From the NCBI GenBank assembly GCA_046728015.1, contig JBKPDQ010000085.1, positions 1-14,991 of the forward strand: a stretch of DNA of 14,991 bases, in the 5' to 3' direction. Both the position numbers and the translations under genes were made by a program. Within the stretch, counting starts at the first letter, position 1. Every line of letters begins with the position of its first letter. Positions 1 to 7,684 of this stretch are shown here, piece after piece. Under the pieces are notes generated by a model, which saw only the letters and a list, made by a program, of their open reading frames with translations, searched no databases and was not told the DNA's origin. This DNA is from DATAFO01 sp046728015 (GTDB taxonomy: Bacteria > Actinomycetota > Thermoleophilia > Solirubrobacterales > 70-9).

Positions 1-749
1 TGCTTGTCCACGGCGCAGGCGGCATCGATGCGAACACCGAGCCGTGGGCGGAAGAGATCACCAGCGTCGGAGTCGCGGTATTCGTCATGGATAGTTTCAG
101 CGGCCGGGGCTTGCGGCACGGAGTCGGCGACCCCGAAGGTCAGGCCGGATGGCCGTCAATGATCGTCGACGCCTACCGAACCCTGGAGGTTCTGGCACAG
201 CGGCCCGACATCGACCCCGAACGGATCGCGATCATGGGCTTTTCGCGAGGCGGGTTCGTAGCCCTGTACACCAGCCTTCAGCGGTTCCAGCGGATGCACA
301 GTCCGGTCGGTCTGCGGTTCGCGGCCCATCTGGCATTCTACCCGGGCTGCTGGGTCACATTCATCGACGATGAGAAGGTCACTCCGCATCCGATCCGGCT
401 GTTCCACGGAGCAGATGACGACTGGACACCCGTCGAGCCATGCCGGACCTACGTCGCGCGGCTGCGTCGTGCTGGAGCCGATGTCGAACTGATCGAGTAC
501 CCCGGAGCGCCTCACGGCTTCGACATGCCGTGGCGCAAGAGGCGGTTCAGCGAGACGGGCCTCGGACGATGCCGCCTCGTGGAGCGACCAGTCGGGAACG
601 TGATCAACGTGGACACCGGACGGAAATTCACGCACGACGACGCTTGTGCGACGCAGGTCGTCACGGCGGGATTCGACCGTGACGCCTATACCGCTGCCGT
701 CAGCAGCGTCAGGCGCTTCCTGACGATAACCCTCCGCCGGCACGAGTAG
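1..749 (+). CDS. Dienelactone hydrolase family protein, 5' end missing
   Basis: The reading frame is open from position 3, upstream of the first ATG at 87, so the gene begins before the window; 248 residues are visible. It is an alpha/beta hydrolase of the dienelactone-hydrolase/prolyl-oligopeptidase-like group. The visible frame opens with LVHGAGG, the oxyanion-loop motif after the third strand. The nucleophile elbow is GFSRGG, with Ser at visible residue 81, where true dienelactone hydrolases use Cys. The acid lies in HGADDDWTP (about D139) and the base in GAPHGFD (H171). The protein is probably cytosolic, but its N-terminus cannot be seen. The substrate is unknown; an ester or lactone is the family expectation. 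An aminoglycoside-phosphotransferase-like stump follows 11 bases later on the same strand. Family assignment is firm, function is not. Confidence 0.85.
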   Translation, partial: LVHGAGGIDANTEPWAEEITSVGVAVFVMDSFSGRGLRHGVGDPEGQAGWPSMIVDAYRTLEVLAQRPDIDPERIAIMGFSRGGFVALYTSLQRFQRMHSPVGLRFAAHLAFYPGCWVTFIDDEKVTPHPIRLFHGADDDWTPVEPCRTYVARLRRAGADVELIEYPGAPHGFDMPWRKRRFSETGLGRCRLVERPVGNVINVDTGRKFTHDDACATQVVTAGFDRDAYTAAVSSVRRFLTITLRRHE

Positions 750-760
750 CAGCTTCGGAG

Positions 761-964
761 ATGGACGTGCACCTGGCGATGGCGATCGCACAAGCGATCA
801 TGCGAAGACACTGCCCGTCTTGTGTCGTAGAAGGACTCGAACGTCGTCACGGTGGGAACATCAGCACGGTCTACAAGGTGCACTTCATTGCTTTCCCGTC
901 CTTGAATGAGACTCTTCATCCGCGGTGGCTACCGGGGCTCGGTCAGAGCCAGCGGTCGTCTTGA
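761..964 (+). pseudogene. N-terminal stump of an aminoglycoside/choline-kinase-like phosphotransferase
   Basis: The first 45 or so residues read like the start of a phosphotransferase of the APH/choline kinase fold: an amphipathic helix (AIAQAIMRRHCPS), then a strand and glycine-rich loop ending GGNISTVYKVHF, the usual nucleotide-loop pattern before the first lysine strand. After about position 895 the similarity stops. The frame ends at 964 without the catalytic HGD..N or DFD motifs, against about 300 residues for the family. GGAG sits directly against the ATG at 761, too close for a good ribosome binding site. The gene is cut off where the oppositely oriented SCO1 gene ends (985), so a rearrangement probably joined the two blocks. 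The identification rests on a short stretch and is moderate. Confidence 0.45.
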
Positions 965-984
965 ACTGCACCCGACACATCGCT

Positions 985-1632
985 TCAGTGGGCCTCGCGC
1001 AGAATGGTGTGGACGTCCAGCGCGGCCTGACGTTCGTCGAAGAAGGCGAGGCTGTAGATCTCGCGTACGAAGCCATGCCGGTCCACCAGATGCAGCCGCG
1101 CCGGGTGGTCGATCTCCCCGTCGGCCGAACGCCGTGTCCACTCGTCCCAGGGGGCGAGGGCGGCCCGCAGGCGGACGGCGTCGTGGCGCAGGAAGGACCA
1201 ACGCCGGGTGTCGGCCCTGAAGCGCCGTGCGTAGGCGCGAAGGGTCTCGGCATTGTCTCGCTCGGGATCGACGGTGGCGGACAGGAAGACGACCTCCCGG
1301 CCGCCAGGGTCCTGCGCCAGGCGCTCCTGCAGCAGCGCCATGCGGCGCGTCAGGAGTGGGCACGCCGTGGTGCAGCTCGTGTAGAAGAAGCTCACGAGGA
1401 CGATGCGACCTCGCAGTGCCGACAGCCGGACCTCGCGGCCGTCGGCATCGAGCAGCGCGAGCTCTGGTGCCGGCCGGATGGGCGGCAGCGGTGGGGCCGA
1501 ACTGAGCCGCGAGGCCGCGTCGACCCGTGGCCGAGTTGCCGGCTCGTGGGCGGAGGCCGTGAGGGCCGTCGCAACGCCGAGCAAGCCGGCCAGGACGACG
1601 GTGACGATTCCGGCGACACGCATCAGCCTCAT
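985..1632 (-). CDS. SCO1/SenC family copper chaperone, thioredoxin fold, exported
   Basis: This 215-residue protein has an N-terminal hydrophobic segment (residues 5-28) acting as a signal or anchor, a Pro/Ala-rich linker, then a SCO thioredoxin-like domain. The copper-binding CxxxC is CTTAC (C87, C91) after the strand IVLVSFFYTS, and the third ligand His is H176 in DHPARLHLVDRHG. All three SCO copper ligands are therefore present, which separates it from peroxiredoxins and TlpA-type CxxC proteins. I chose the ATG at 1632 because GAGG lies 8 bases upstream and the signal segment starts there; a longer frame reaches 1728 but lacks these marks. It lies 92 bases downstream of the SBP56 gene on the same strand. 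SCO1/SenC genes accompany methanethiol oxidase genes in known clusters, so copper delivery to that enzyme is the likely job; cytochrome oxidase assembly is the alternative. Confidence 0.88.
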   Translation of the reverse strand: MRLMRVAGIVTVVLAGLLGVATALTASAHEPATRPRVDAASRLSSAPPLPPIRPAPELALLDADGREVRLSALRGRIVLVSFFYTSCTTACPLLTRRMALLQERLAQDPGGREVVFLSATVDPERDNAETLRAYARRFRADTRRWSFLRHDAVRLRAALAPWDEWTRRSADGEIDHPARLHLVDRHGFVREIYSLAFFDERQAALDVHTILREAH

Positions 1633-1724
1633 GTCAGAGACCTCGCAGGTTATTGAGGGGCCACGGTTCGACCAGGTGTCCCGGGCGTGTGCGGGTCGGG
1701 GGGAATGTCGGCGCCACACGTCAG

Positions 1725-2943
1725 TCAATTGAGCAGCATGTCGTGCGGACGGGCGGGGCCGTCCGGCGACTTCGAGAAGTCGATGGCGAAGATCGGGTCG
1801 AGCTTCATGCGTCCATCGGGGCCCACGTAGATGAGGCGCGGCGCGTATCGCTGCGAGATGTCGATGCTGCTGATGGCCGAGTTCGTCACGTACAGACGGC
1901 GGCCGTCGTAGGTCACATGCATCATGTTGGCCTGGACGAGGCCCTGCACGGTGTCGTGCAGCCGGGGACGGTCCGGGGTGCTCAAATCCCAGGCCTGGAT
2001 CTCGCCGCGGGCTACGCAGCTCACGTAGAGGTAGCGGTCATCGGGCGACTGCCGGAGGTCGCCGGGCCCGCAGCCCTTGCCGGTGTCGGCCACCTTACGG
2101 TAGGAGAAGCGGCCGTCTTCCTGGCGGCGGAACATCCAGAGCGAGTCCCCGCCATTGCTGATGTTATAGCCGTGGCTCGCGCCGGGCCTCAGCATCCAGC
2201 GGGCGGCCAGCGGGATCGGGTCCCCTTTCAACTCTTGCACGATGCGGCGCGCCTTGAGATCCCACACCAGCATGGTGTTCGAGAAGACCTTCGGATCCCA
2301 CTTGTCGAGCGGGCTCATGAAGGTCTGCTGCGGCACCCAGCTTGACGTGATCATCCGGTTGAACTCGGGCTTGACGACCGTCTCGTACGGGTGGTTCGGC
2401 GCCTTGTGGCTGGCCACGAACTCACCGTCGTTGGTGAACTCGGCGAGGCCGCCCGGGCCGGTACCGTCCGGCCCCGGACGCCATGCTCACGAGCATGCGG
2501 CCGGGGATGGCATAGGGCGTGTGCGGCCCGCTGAACCCGGTCAGCTTCGGGACCTCGTCGATCGTGCGGATCAGCCGCGGGTTCAGGGGATCGTCAGCCA
2601 CGTCGAAGATGAAGAACCGGCTCGTGTTGAGAGAGGCGGCCCAGATCTTCGTGCGGTCGTCGGTGAAGCCCATGTGGTGCGCCTCGTTGCCGACGGAGCC
2701 GACCTCGATCTTCCTGAGGATGGTGCTGTAGGTCGGCGACGCGACATTGACGTCGATGACGCTGAGGTAGTCTGAGCGATTGCCGACCGGCAGGGTCCAC
2801 AGGTACATGACCTTCTCGGGCTGGCGCAGGCGCTTGATGTACGGCGACAGGCACGTCTCCGCCGACGCGACGCCCGCGAGTATCGTCAGGGCGGCCAAGC
2901 CGGCCAGGGTTGCGGCCACAACGAGCAGGAGACGACGGCTCAT
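1725..2943 (-). CDS. mtoX: SBP56-type selenium-binding protein / probable copper methanethiol oxidase, exported; one frameshift
   Basis: Two overlapping frames join into one protein of about 405 residues if one base is removed from the CCCC run at 2472-2475 (GGGG on the coding strand). The N-terminal part runs from the ATG at 2943; the C-terminal part continues with GPDGTGPGGLAEFTNDGEFV to the stop at 1725. The start follows a textbook AAGGAGG 5 bases upstream. Residues 1-28 are a signal peptide (MSRR, hydrophobic core, GVASA), so the protein is periplasmic. SBP56 landmarks are in order: CLSPY near the mature N-terminus, NEAHHMGF (H89, H90), SGPHTPYAIPG (H141), the ITSSWVPQQTF block, SPDDRYLYVS, YDGRRLYVTNS, and a terminal RPHDM (about H400). 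These histidines are candidate copper ligands. Known bacterial members oxidise methanethiol to formaldehyde, hydrogen sulfide and hydrogen peroxide. Family certain; substrate inferred. Confidence 0.85.
2601..2635 (-). repeat. Copy 1 of a 35-bp imperfect direct repeat (inside the SBP56 gene)
   Basis: This stretch matches 4166-4200 at about 30 of 35 positions, with 14 of the last 15 plus-strand bases identical. Both copies are in the same orientation and read in the same frame on the minus strand: here they encode LNTSRFFIFDV of the SBP56 protein, there LNTIRFSISEV of a short leader frame. Confidence 0.55.
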
Positions 2944-2948
2944 GCGCT

Positions 2949-2955
2949 CCTCCTT
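2949..2955 (-). promoter_or_regulatory. Strong Shine-Dalgarno of the SBP56 gene
   Basis: On the minus strand AAGGAGG stands 5 bases before the ATG at 2943. It fixes this ATG as the start and rules out the open extension that reaches 3309. Confidence 0.85.
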
Positions 2956-3315
2956 GTAGAGAATCGAGCGTTGACGGATCGAATCGGAGCGGGTGCGATG
3001 CCAGGGCCATGTGATGGTTGGCGCCGCGTCACGGCGCGACGCTGCTGGGTCTCCGGCCGCTCCGACGACAGTGGCGTCGACCGCCAGCTCCTCGGGCCCG
3101 GCAGCACGCGTGGTGGCCGCCATCCAGCGCTGGAGCGTCAGCGCTGCGTGGAATCCACTTTCGAAGGTGGCGGGCGGCCGGCGCTCCCCCCGAGGAATAC
3201 CGCGTTCCGCTCGCTGCCGAGCTGAGGAAAGATACCTTCGGAATCGAGACCAGAGCTCAGGGCCGATCGAGCGAGAGCCGGGCGTGGGCCGCGCGCCGAT
3301 GATGATCATGGTCTC
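2956..3315. other. Intergenic region upstream of the SBP56 gene
   Basis: This 360-base gap holds no convincing gene. The minus strand stays open to 3309 in the SBP56 frame, but its translation is Arg/Ala/Pro-rich low complexity with no family resemblance, and the SBP56 start is fixed by its ribosome binding site. The SBP56 promoter should lie here; I could not single out a -35/-10 pair. No T-run terminator was seen after the hydrolase gene. Confidence 0.5.
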
Positions 3316-4158
3316 TCACCTACTGGACGCCATGCGCTCGAGGTACCTCTCGATCAGTGGGTTGACACGGTCGGGGTGGGTGATCGGGGCCATGTGCCCG
3401 ACGCCGTCGATCTCCATCATGGTCACCCGCGGCAGGGTGTTCGTGAGGAGCCGAGCGATTGCCCTCGAGGATGCCGGAGAGTCCGAGCCCGTCATGCACA
3501 GGGTCGGGATATCGAGCGCCGCGAAGGCCGACAGGGGAGTTGGTTCCGTGAAGGTGGCGTGCCACTCGGCCTTGACCTTACGCATCGCGGTCGCGACCGC
3601 CTCCCGCCGAGGTCCCGGCATGCGCGCCCAGCCGCCGGGGCCTATCCAGTAGGCGACGAACCGCGCGGCCGAAGCGTCGAGGTCCCCATGGTTCACCGCC
3701 GCCACGGTATCGTCTCGCACGGCCATGATCTCCCGCGCCGCAGGCTGGTGAGGATCCTCGGCGATGAGGGCCGCAAAGAGCACGGGCTCGAACAGGACTA
3801 ACGAGGCGAACCGACCCGGATTGGCGAGCGCCGCCTTGAGGGCGACCGCCCCGCCGTACGAGTGACCCACGAGGTGGACCCGGTCGCCAGCCGCCTCGAA
3901 GACCGGCTCGAGCAGGGACGCCTCGTCCGCCAGAGACAGGGGTTGGTCCTCCGGCCAGGCGGGACTCTTGCCATAACCGTACATGTCGACCGCGAGGACG
4001 CGAAAGCGATCCGCTAGGCGATCCATCAGGGACCGCCACTGGCCCGAGGAACTGGAGCTGGCGTGGATGCAAACGACCGGCACCCCCGCCCCGGCCTCGC
4101 GGAAGTGCGCTCGCGGCCGCTCCGCCTCCGCGGGCGGGGGTGGAACGCCTCGGGTCAT
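3316..4158 (-). CDS. Alpha/beta hydrolase fold protein
   Basis: A complete 280-residue hydrolase with the full catalytic apparatus: an oxyanion segment VVCIHASSSSSGQW (28-41), the nucleophile elbow GHSYGG (S100), the acid in TGSDSPA (D226) and the base in GVGHMAP (H255), followed by the usual C-terminal helix (HPDRVNPLIERYLERM). The DMYGYGKS motif (58-65) is typical of the epoxide hydrolase/haloperoxidase-like branch. No signal peptide is visible, so it is probably cytosolic. The ATG at 4158 has GAGGTG about 7 bases upstream and overlaps, as ATGA, the stop of a possible 28-codon leader ORF. The SBP56 and SCO1 genes follow on the same strand after a 372-base gap, so co-transcription is possible but not shown. 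Substrate unknown. Confidence 0.88.
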   Translation of the reverse strand: MTRGVPPPPAEAERPRAHFREAGAGVPVVCIHASSSSSGQWRSLMDRLADRFRVLAVDMYGYGKSPAWPEDQPLSLADEASLLEPVFEAAGDRVHLVGHSYGGAVALKAALANPGRFASLVLFEPVLFAALIAEDPHQPAAREIMAVRDDTVAAVNHGDLDASAARFVAYWIGPGGWARMPGPRREAVATAMRKVKAEWHATFTEPTPLSAFAALDIPTLCMTGSDSPASSRAIARLLTNTLPRVTMMEIDGVGHMAPITHPDRVNPLIERYLERMASSR

Positions 4159-4241
4159 CGCCGCACCTCGGAGATAGAGAACCGGATCGTGTTGAGAGAG
4201 ATATCGGATCTGTCCCTCGTTCGTTCTCTTTCCGACGTCAT
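4155..4241 (-). CDS. Possible 28-codon leader ORF, translationally coupled to the hydrolase
   Basis: A short frame (MTSERERTRDRSD, then SLNTIRFSISEVRR) begins 8 bases after a purine-rich GGAGGGAG on the minus strand (4250-4257) and stops with a TGA that overlaps the hydrolase ATG as ATGA. The position, ribosome binding site and overlap fit a translated leader. Against it, the peptide is short, resembles no known family, and its second half is the copy of an SBP56 gene segment (see the repeat at 4166-4200). The hydrolase ribosome binding site lies inside it. Confidence 0.3.
   Translation of the reverse strand: MTSERERTRDRSDISLNTIRFSISEVRR
4166..4200 (-). repeat. Copy 2 of the 35-bp imperfect direct repeat (hydrolase leader)
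   Basis: This is the partner of 2601-2635, with about 30 of 35 positions identical and the reading frame preserved. It includes the GAGGTG that serves as the hydrolase ribosome binding site; the equivalent bases in SBP56 read GACGTG. Confidence 0.55.
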
Positions 4242-4492
4242 CACGACTTCTCCCTCCCGCCCGTAAAGGGCATTCTGGCGGTCCTGCATGGTCCCGTCGA
4301 CACCCGTATGGCCACCTCTGCTGCAGTGTCGGCGGCCCCCAGCGCCAGCAATGATCGCCGCGCTCGCTCGTATTGCTTCTGCCCCGTCGCTGTGCGACAA
4401 AAAAGTACGACGCGTGTAGTCCAGAAGTCCCGTGACGTTGCCGGGATTTCTCCGGGATTGTGGTGAGGTCAGCGAGCGTCGGAAGGACTCCG
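4242..4492. other. Divergent intergenic region
   Basis: About 250 bases separate the minus-strand hydrolase/SBP56 block from the plus-strand winged-helix fusion gene, so promoters in both directions are expected. It is less GC-rich than the flanking genes, with an A-run near 4400 and a short direct repeat of CGGGATT at about 4442 and 4453. I cannot assign -35/-10 elements with confidence and see no gene on either strand. Confidence 0.4.
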
Positions 4493-6225
4493 ATGGAACA
4501 AGTCCTTGGCTTCAGTCGCTATCGGTTCGAGCTCGAAACTGGTCGGCTGTGGTCCGGCAAGCGAGAGATCAAACTCACGCCGAAGGCTTCTGCAGTGCTG
4601 AAAGAGCTGGTGGTGCGCGCGGGGAAGCCGGTCACGAAGGAGGAACTGTTCGCGTCGGTGTGGAAGGATGCCGTCGTCAGCGATGACGCGCTCACATCGT
4701 GTGTTCAGGAGCTGCGCCGGGCACTCGCGGACAATGTCAAGCGGCCGCGCTTCATCGAGACGCGGTATCGCCGCGGATACCGATTCGTCGCTCGGCTCTC
4801 CCAGGCAACGGCCGAGGATGGGGCCGATTCCCCGTTGCCAACCCCTGACATGCGCCCTCGCTTGCACTATGCGGAGAGTGGAGCGCTGAATTTCGCTTGT
4901 CAGGCAACAGGGATCCTATACGCGCGGTCTGGCGGCGTGAACATTGCCTATCAGGTCGTCGGCGCCGGGCCGATCGACCTCGTGGTGGCGCCGGGCTACA
5001 TGTCCCACCTCGAGCAGGATTGGCGCTGGCCCGACAACGCCCGCTTTATTCGGCGGCTCGCTTCATTCGCCCGTGTGATCCTATTTGATCGACGCGGCAC
5101 CGGTCTCTCCGATCGATTCGTCCCGACGTCCCGGTTCGACGAGGTGATGGACGACATCGCCGCGGTGATGGATGCGGCCGGATCCACGCGGGCCGCCCTG
5201 CTCGGCGGCGCGGAGGGCGGGCCGATGTGCATTCTATTCGCGGCGGCGTTCCCGAAGCGGACGCACGCACTGGTCCTCGTCGCGTCGTATGCGAGGCGCA
5301 TGTGGGCGCCTGACTATCCCTGGGGCTCCGCGAGGCCACGCACCGGCGCATCCTCGCCACGTATGAGAAGCGGTGGGGTCGGGAGCCTGTCGGTGTCGAC
5401 CTCGTCGCGCCGACGCTCGCCAACGTTCCGGGCTTCACGGCATGGTACACCGCCGCGCAGCGACATGGCGGGAGCCCGGGCGCCGCGCTGGCGTGGTACC
5501 GCGTCACGACGGAAATCGATGTGCGCCACGTGTTCCCGGCGGTCCGTGTCCCGACCCTGGTCATTCACCGCACGGGTGACCGCGTGCAGCCGGTCGAGTC
5601 CGGCCGATACCTCGCCGAGCAGATTCCCGGGGCTCGATACGTTGAGCTGCCAGGGGACGATCACTTCTGGTTCGCCGGCGATGCCGACAAAATCCTCGAT
5701 GAGATCGAGGAATTCCTCACGGGCACGCGGCAAGGTCCGGACCCTGACCGTGTGTTGGCGACCGTACTGTTTACGGATATCGTGGGCTCCACGGAACGGG
5801 CCGCGACGCTAGGGGGTCGAGCCTGGCGCGAGCTGCTGACGCGATATCAGGCGCTGGTGCGGGCCGAGCTCGGGCGCTGGCGTGGTCGAGAGGTGGGCAC
5901 GGCCCGCTACGGATTCCTCGCCACGTTCGACAGTCCTGGCCGCGCCATTGGCTGTGCGGCCTCCATTCGGAATGCGATCCGCGCCCTCGGGATCGAGATT
6001 CGCGCGGGCCTGCACACGGGGGAGTGCGAGCTGTTGGGGGACCGCGTGACGGGGATTGCGCTCGATATCGGCGTGCGGGTGACCGGGCTGGCCGGCGCAG
6101 GGGAAGTGTTGGCGTCGAGCACGGTGAAGGATCTCGTCGCGGGCTCTGGGATCTCCTTTGAGGAGCGGGGCGAGCGAGAGCTCGAGGGTGTTCCGGGCCG
6201 ATGGCGTCTGTACGCCGTTGTCTAG
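4493..6225 (+). pseudogene. Winged-helix / alpha-beta hydrolase / class III cyclase fusion (LipJ-like), frameshifted, key active-site residues lost
   Basis: Adding one G to the run at 5322-5325 joins two frames into a protein of about 577 residues. The ATG at 4493 has AAGGA 5 bases upstream and is preferred over the GTG at 4460. Residues 1-102 are an OmpR/CadC-type winged helix (recognition region SDDALTSCVQELRRAL, wing RYRRGYRFV). Residues about 143-415 are a hydrolase close to mycobacterial LipJ (Rv1900c), and about 420-577 are a class III cyclase domain. The nucleophile elbow, usually GxSEGG, reads GGAEGG, so Ser is Ala240, although D363 and H391 remain. In the cyclase, FTDIVGST keeps the first metal Asp (D429), but the second, normally in GDGFLATF, is replaced (RYGFLATF, 472-473), and the VHIGAR-type motif reads LDIGVR. 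It is either a decaying gene or a non-catalytic sensor-regulator. Confidence 0.8.
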
Positions 6226-6534
6226 GCGACTTCCGGTGCGGGCTTGGACCGAAGGTCGGCATCAGCGAGTAATGAAATCGCGTACTTGAATTATGTAAGC
6301 TCGAATGTGTCCCGTTGGGGCCATTGAAAATTCCGTGCGTCCGTAGAGTTACCCGTCGAGGGCGCACCGAACAATCGTTGGCTGGCGGATGCCGCCATAA
6401 GGATTGGCCAGGTGGCCACCACGCGCAGGCAAAGCTCGGTCCGTGTACTCTGCGCGAGTCAGCGTGCTGTCCCAAGATCGCGTGCCCAACATGGGGTGTT
6501 AACAGGGGACTACGCCATGCGCCGCTCGTTTACT
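6226..6534. other. Convergent intergenic region
   Basis: About 310 bases between the ends of the fusion gene (+) and the methyltransferase (-). It is visibly more A/T-rich than the surroundings. No gene is recognised on either strand. A small perfect hairpin (GGCGG, three bases, CCGCC at 6384-6396) is present but has no T-run, so I do not call a terminator. Confidence 0.5.
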
Positions 6535-7379
6535 TCACCGGGGGACGGCTGCACGGATGAACTCCATATCGTGAAAGCCCATCGGACCGCTCTCGACTTG
6601 CACGAGACCGGCCTGATGCACGAGCGGGACTACCTGTCTCAGCTCGAACTTCGCATGCGCGTGCAGGCGGCCTGCGAGACTTCTGCGGTGTTCAGCGGAT
6701 CCGCCGAAGTCTACCGCCAGAAACCGGCCTCCCGGCTTCAACATCCGGCGAATCTCGCTGATGGACGTGGCGCGGGCGCCACCCGGCAGATGGTGCCGCA
6801 TGACGGTGCTCAAGACGACGTCGAAAGTAGCATCCTGAAATGGAAGACTCTCGGCGGCGGCGGTCTGGAAATCCACCTCGACGCCTTTTTCCTGGCCTTC
6901 TTTTTCGCACGGCCAATCATCTCCGGGGAGGGATCGACTCCCGTGACCCTGCCGAGGTCCCCAACGCGGTACTTTGCAGCAATCGCCAGCATTCCGGTGC
7001 CGCATCCCACATCCAGAACGGATTCGCCTTCCGCAAGGCCCGCGAGATCCAGCGTCTTCTCTCTGAAGGTGCGTTCGCGGCCGAGGAGCAGCGCCCACAC
7101 CAAGAGATCGTAGCCCCCGGCCCAGTGAATGACGTTGCTGCTTTCGCGGGTGGTATCGATCTTCATCACGCCCCGGTGAAGCCGGGTTGCGGCGGAGCCG
7201 AGCAGCGAGGCGCCGCCGAGGGCAACGGCCAATGCCACGAGAGCTACATGAATGCCGATCACGGTCGCGGCGGTTCCTGCGCGCAACCAGAGCCACTTCG
7301 ACCCGGAAAGGTGCACCGCGATCGCGGTCGCGCACATGACGAAGGCGAGCAACAAGATCAGATGGCGATGGTGACTCAT
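6535..7379 (-). CDS. Membrane-anchored SAM-dependent methyltransferase, one frameshift
   Basis: Restoring one base in or beside the ccttttt run (6884-6890) joins two frames into about 281 residues. The ATG at 7379 is chosen because GGGAGG lies 6-7 bases upstream. Two membrane segments come first (about residues 7-25 and 35-56). A linker (SNVIHWAGGYDLLVWALLLG) leads into a class I methyltransferase: motif I VLDVGCGTG (121-129), acidic strand end GRVTGVDPSPEM, LPFQDATFDVVLSTVMRHHL, and the post-motif RMLKPGGRFLAVDFGG. The soluble domain belongs to the UbiE/Methyltransf_11 type; the substrate is unknown, and the membrane anchor suggests a lipid or quinone. The raw frame is open in phase with an upstream broken membrane-protein gene up to 7625, a chance fusion rather than one protein. 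Confidence 0.75.
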
Positions 7380-7408
7380 GAGGTCCTCCCTTCGCTTCTT
7401 TGCGGTCT

Positions 7409-7663
7409 CTAGTTTCGGAACAAGCCCACGGGGTGCCGAGTGACTGGACATCCCGGTTAGCAGCGCGGCGAGGGCCAAGAGGATGATGACGAACCTGGTA
7501 GTCAAGTCCATCGCGAGATAGGCGCCACGCGCCATCTGTGCATCGTGGCTGGTCAGACCGGCTACGGCGAGAGCGAGGAAGGCGGCGACCGCCCCAAGCC
7601 AGCCGATCGAGGACGTGACATGCACGGTGAGCGCGAACCTGCGGAGCCGGGTGTCATGGTCAT
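7409..7663 (-). pseudogene. Remnant of a multi-span membrane protein, N-terminal half only
   Basis: Reading with three one-base corrections gives MTMTPRLRRFALTVHV, then SSIGWLGAVAAFLALAVAGL, a short loop, and FVIILLALAALLTGIVQ with SLGTPWGLFRN before a stop at 7409-7411. This matches a small uncharacterised membrane-protein family that I recognise by pattern but cannot name, normally with further helices after WGLFR. The lesions are near 7649-7651 (C run in ACACCC), 7446-7451 and 7425-7427. Two hydrophobic helices survive. Given three frameshifts and loss of the C-terminal half, this is treated as a pseudogene. Confidence 0.55.
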
Positions 7664-7684
7664 GGTTGCGAGCCTACCGGCGCT

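Noticed and set aside
925..1656. Plus-strand frame of 243 codons
   Set aside because: Antisense to the SCO1 gene with low-complexity Arg/Gly/Ala content; SCO1 has its copper motif and a ribosome binding site.
1633..1728. Longer N-terminus for the SCO1 protein
   Set aside because: The extension begins at a TTG, has no ribosome binding site and reads as random Arg-rich sequence; the signal segment starts at 1632 behind GAGG.
2944..3309. Upstream extension of the SBP56 frame
   Set aside because: The strong AAGGAGG and the signal peptide fix the start at 2943; the extension shows no similarity to anything recognised.
4155..4400. 81-codon minus-strand frame upstream of the hydrolase
   Set aside because: The first 53 codons are unconvincing and there is a better internal ATG with a ribosome binding site at 4241; only the short version is listed, with low confidence.
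6384..6396. GGCGG-CCGCC hairpin as a terminator
   Set aside because: The stem is only 5 bp and no T-run follows on either strand.
6412..7113. Long plus-strand frame of 233 codons
   Set aside because: It lies antisense to the methyltransferase, whose motifs are clear on the minus strand, and its translation shows no family pattern. GC-rich DNA gives such shadows.
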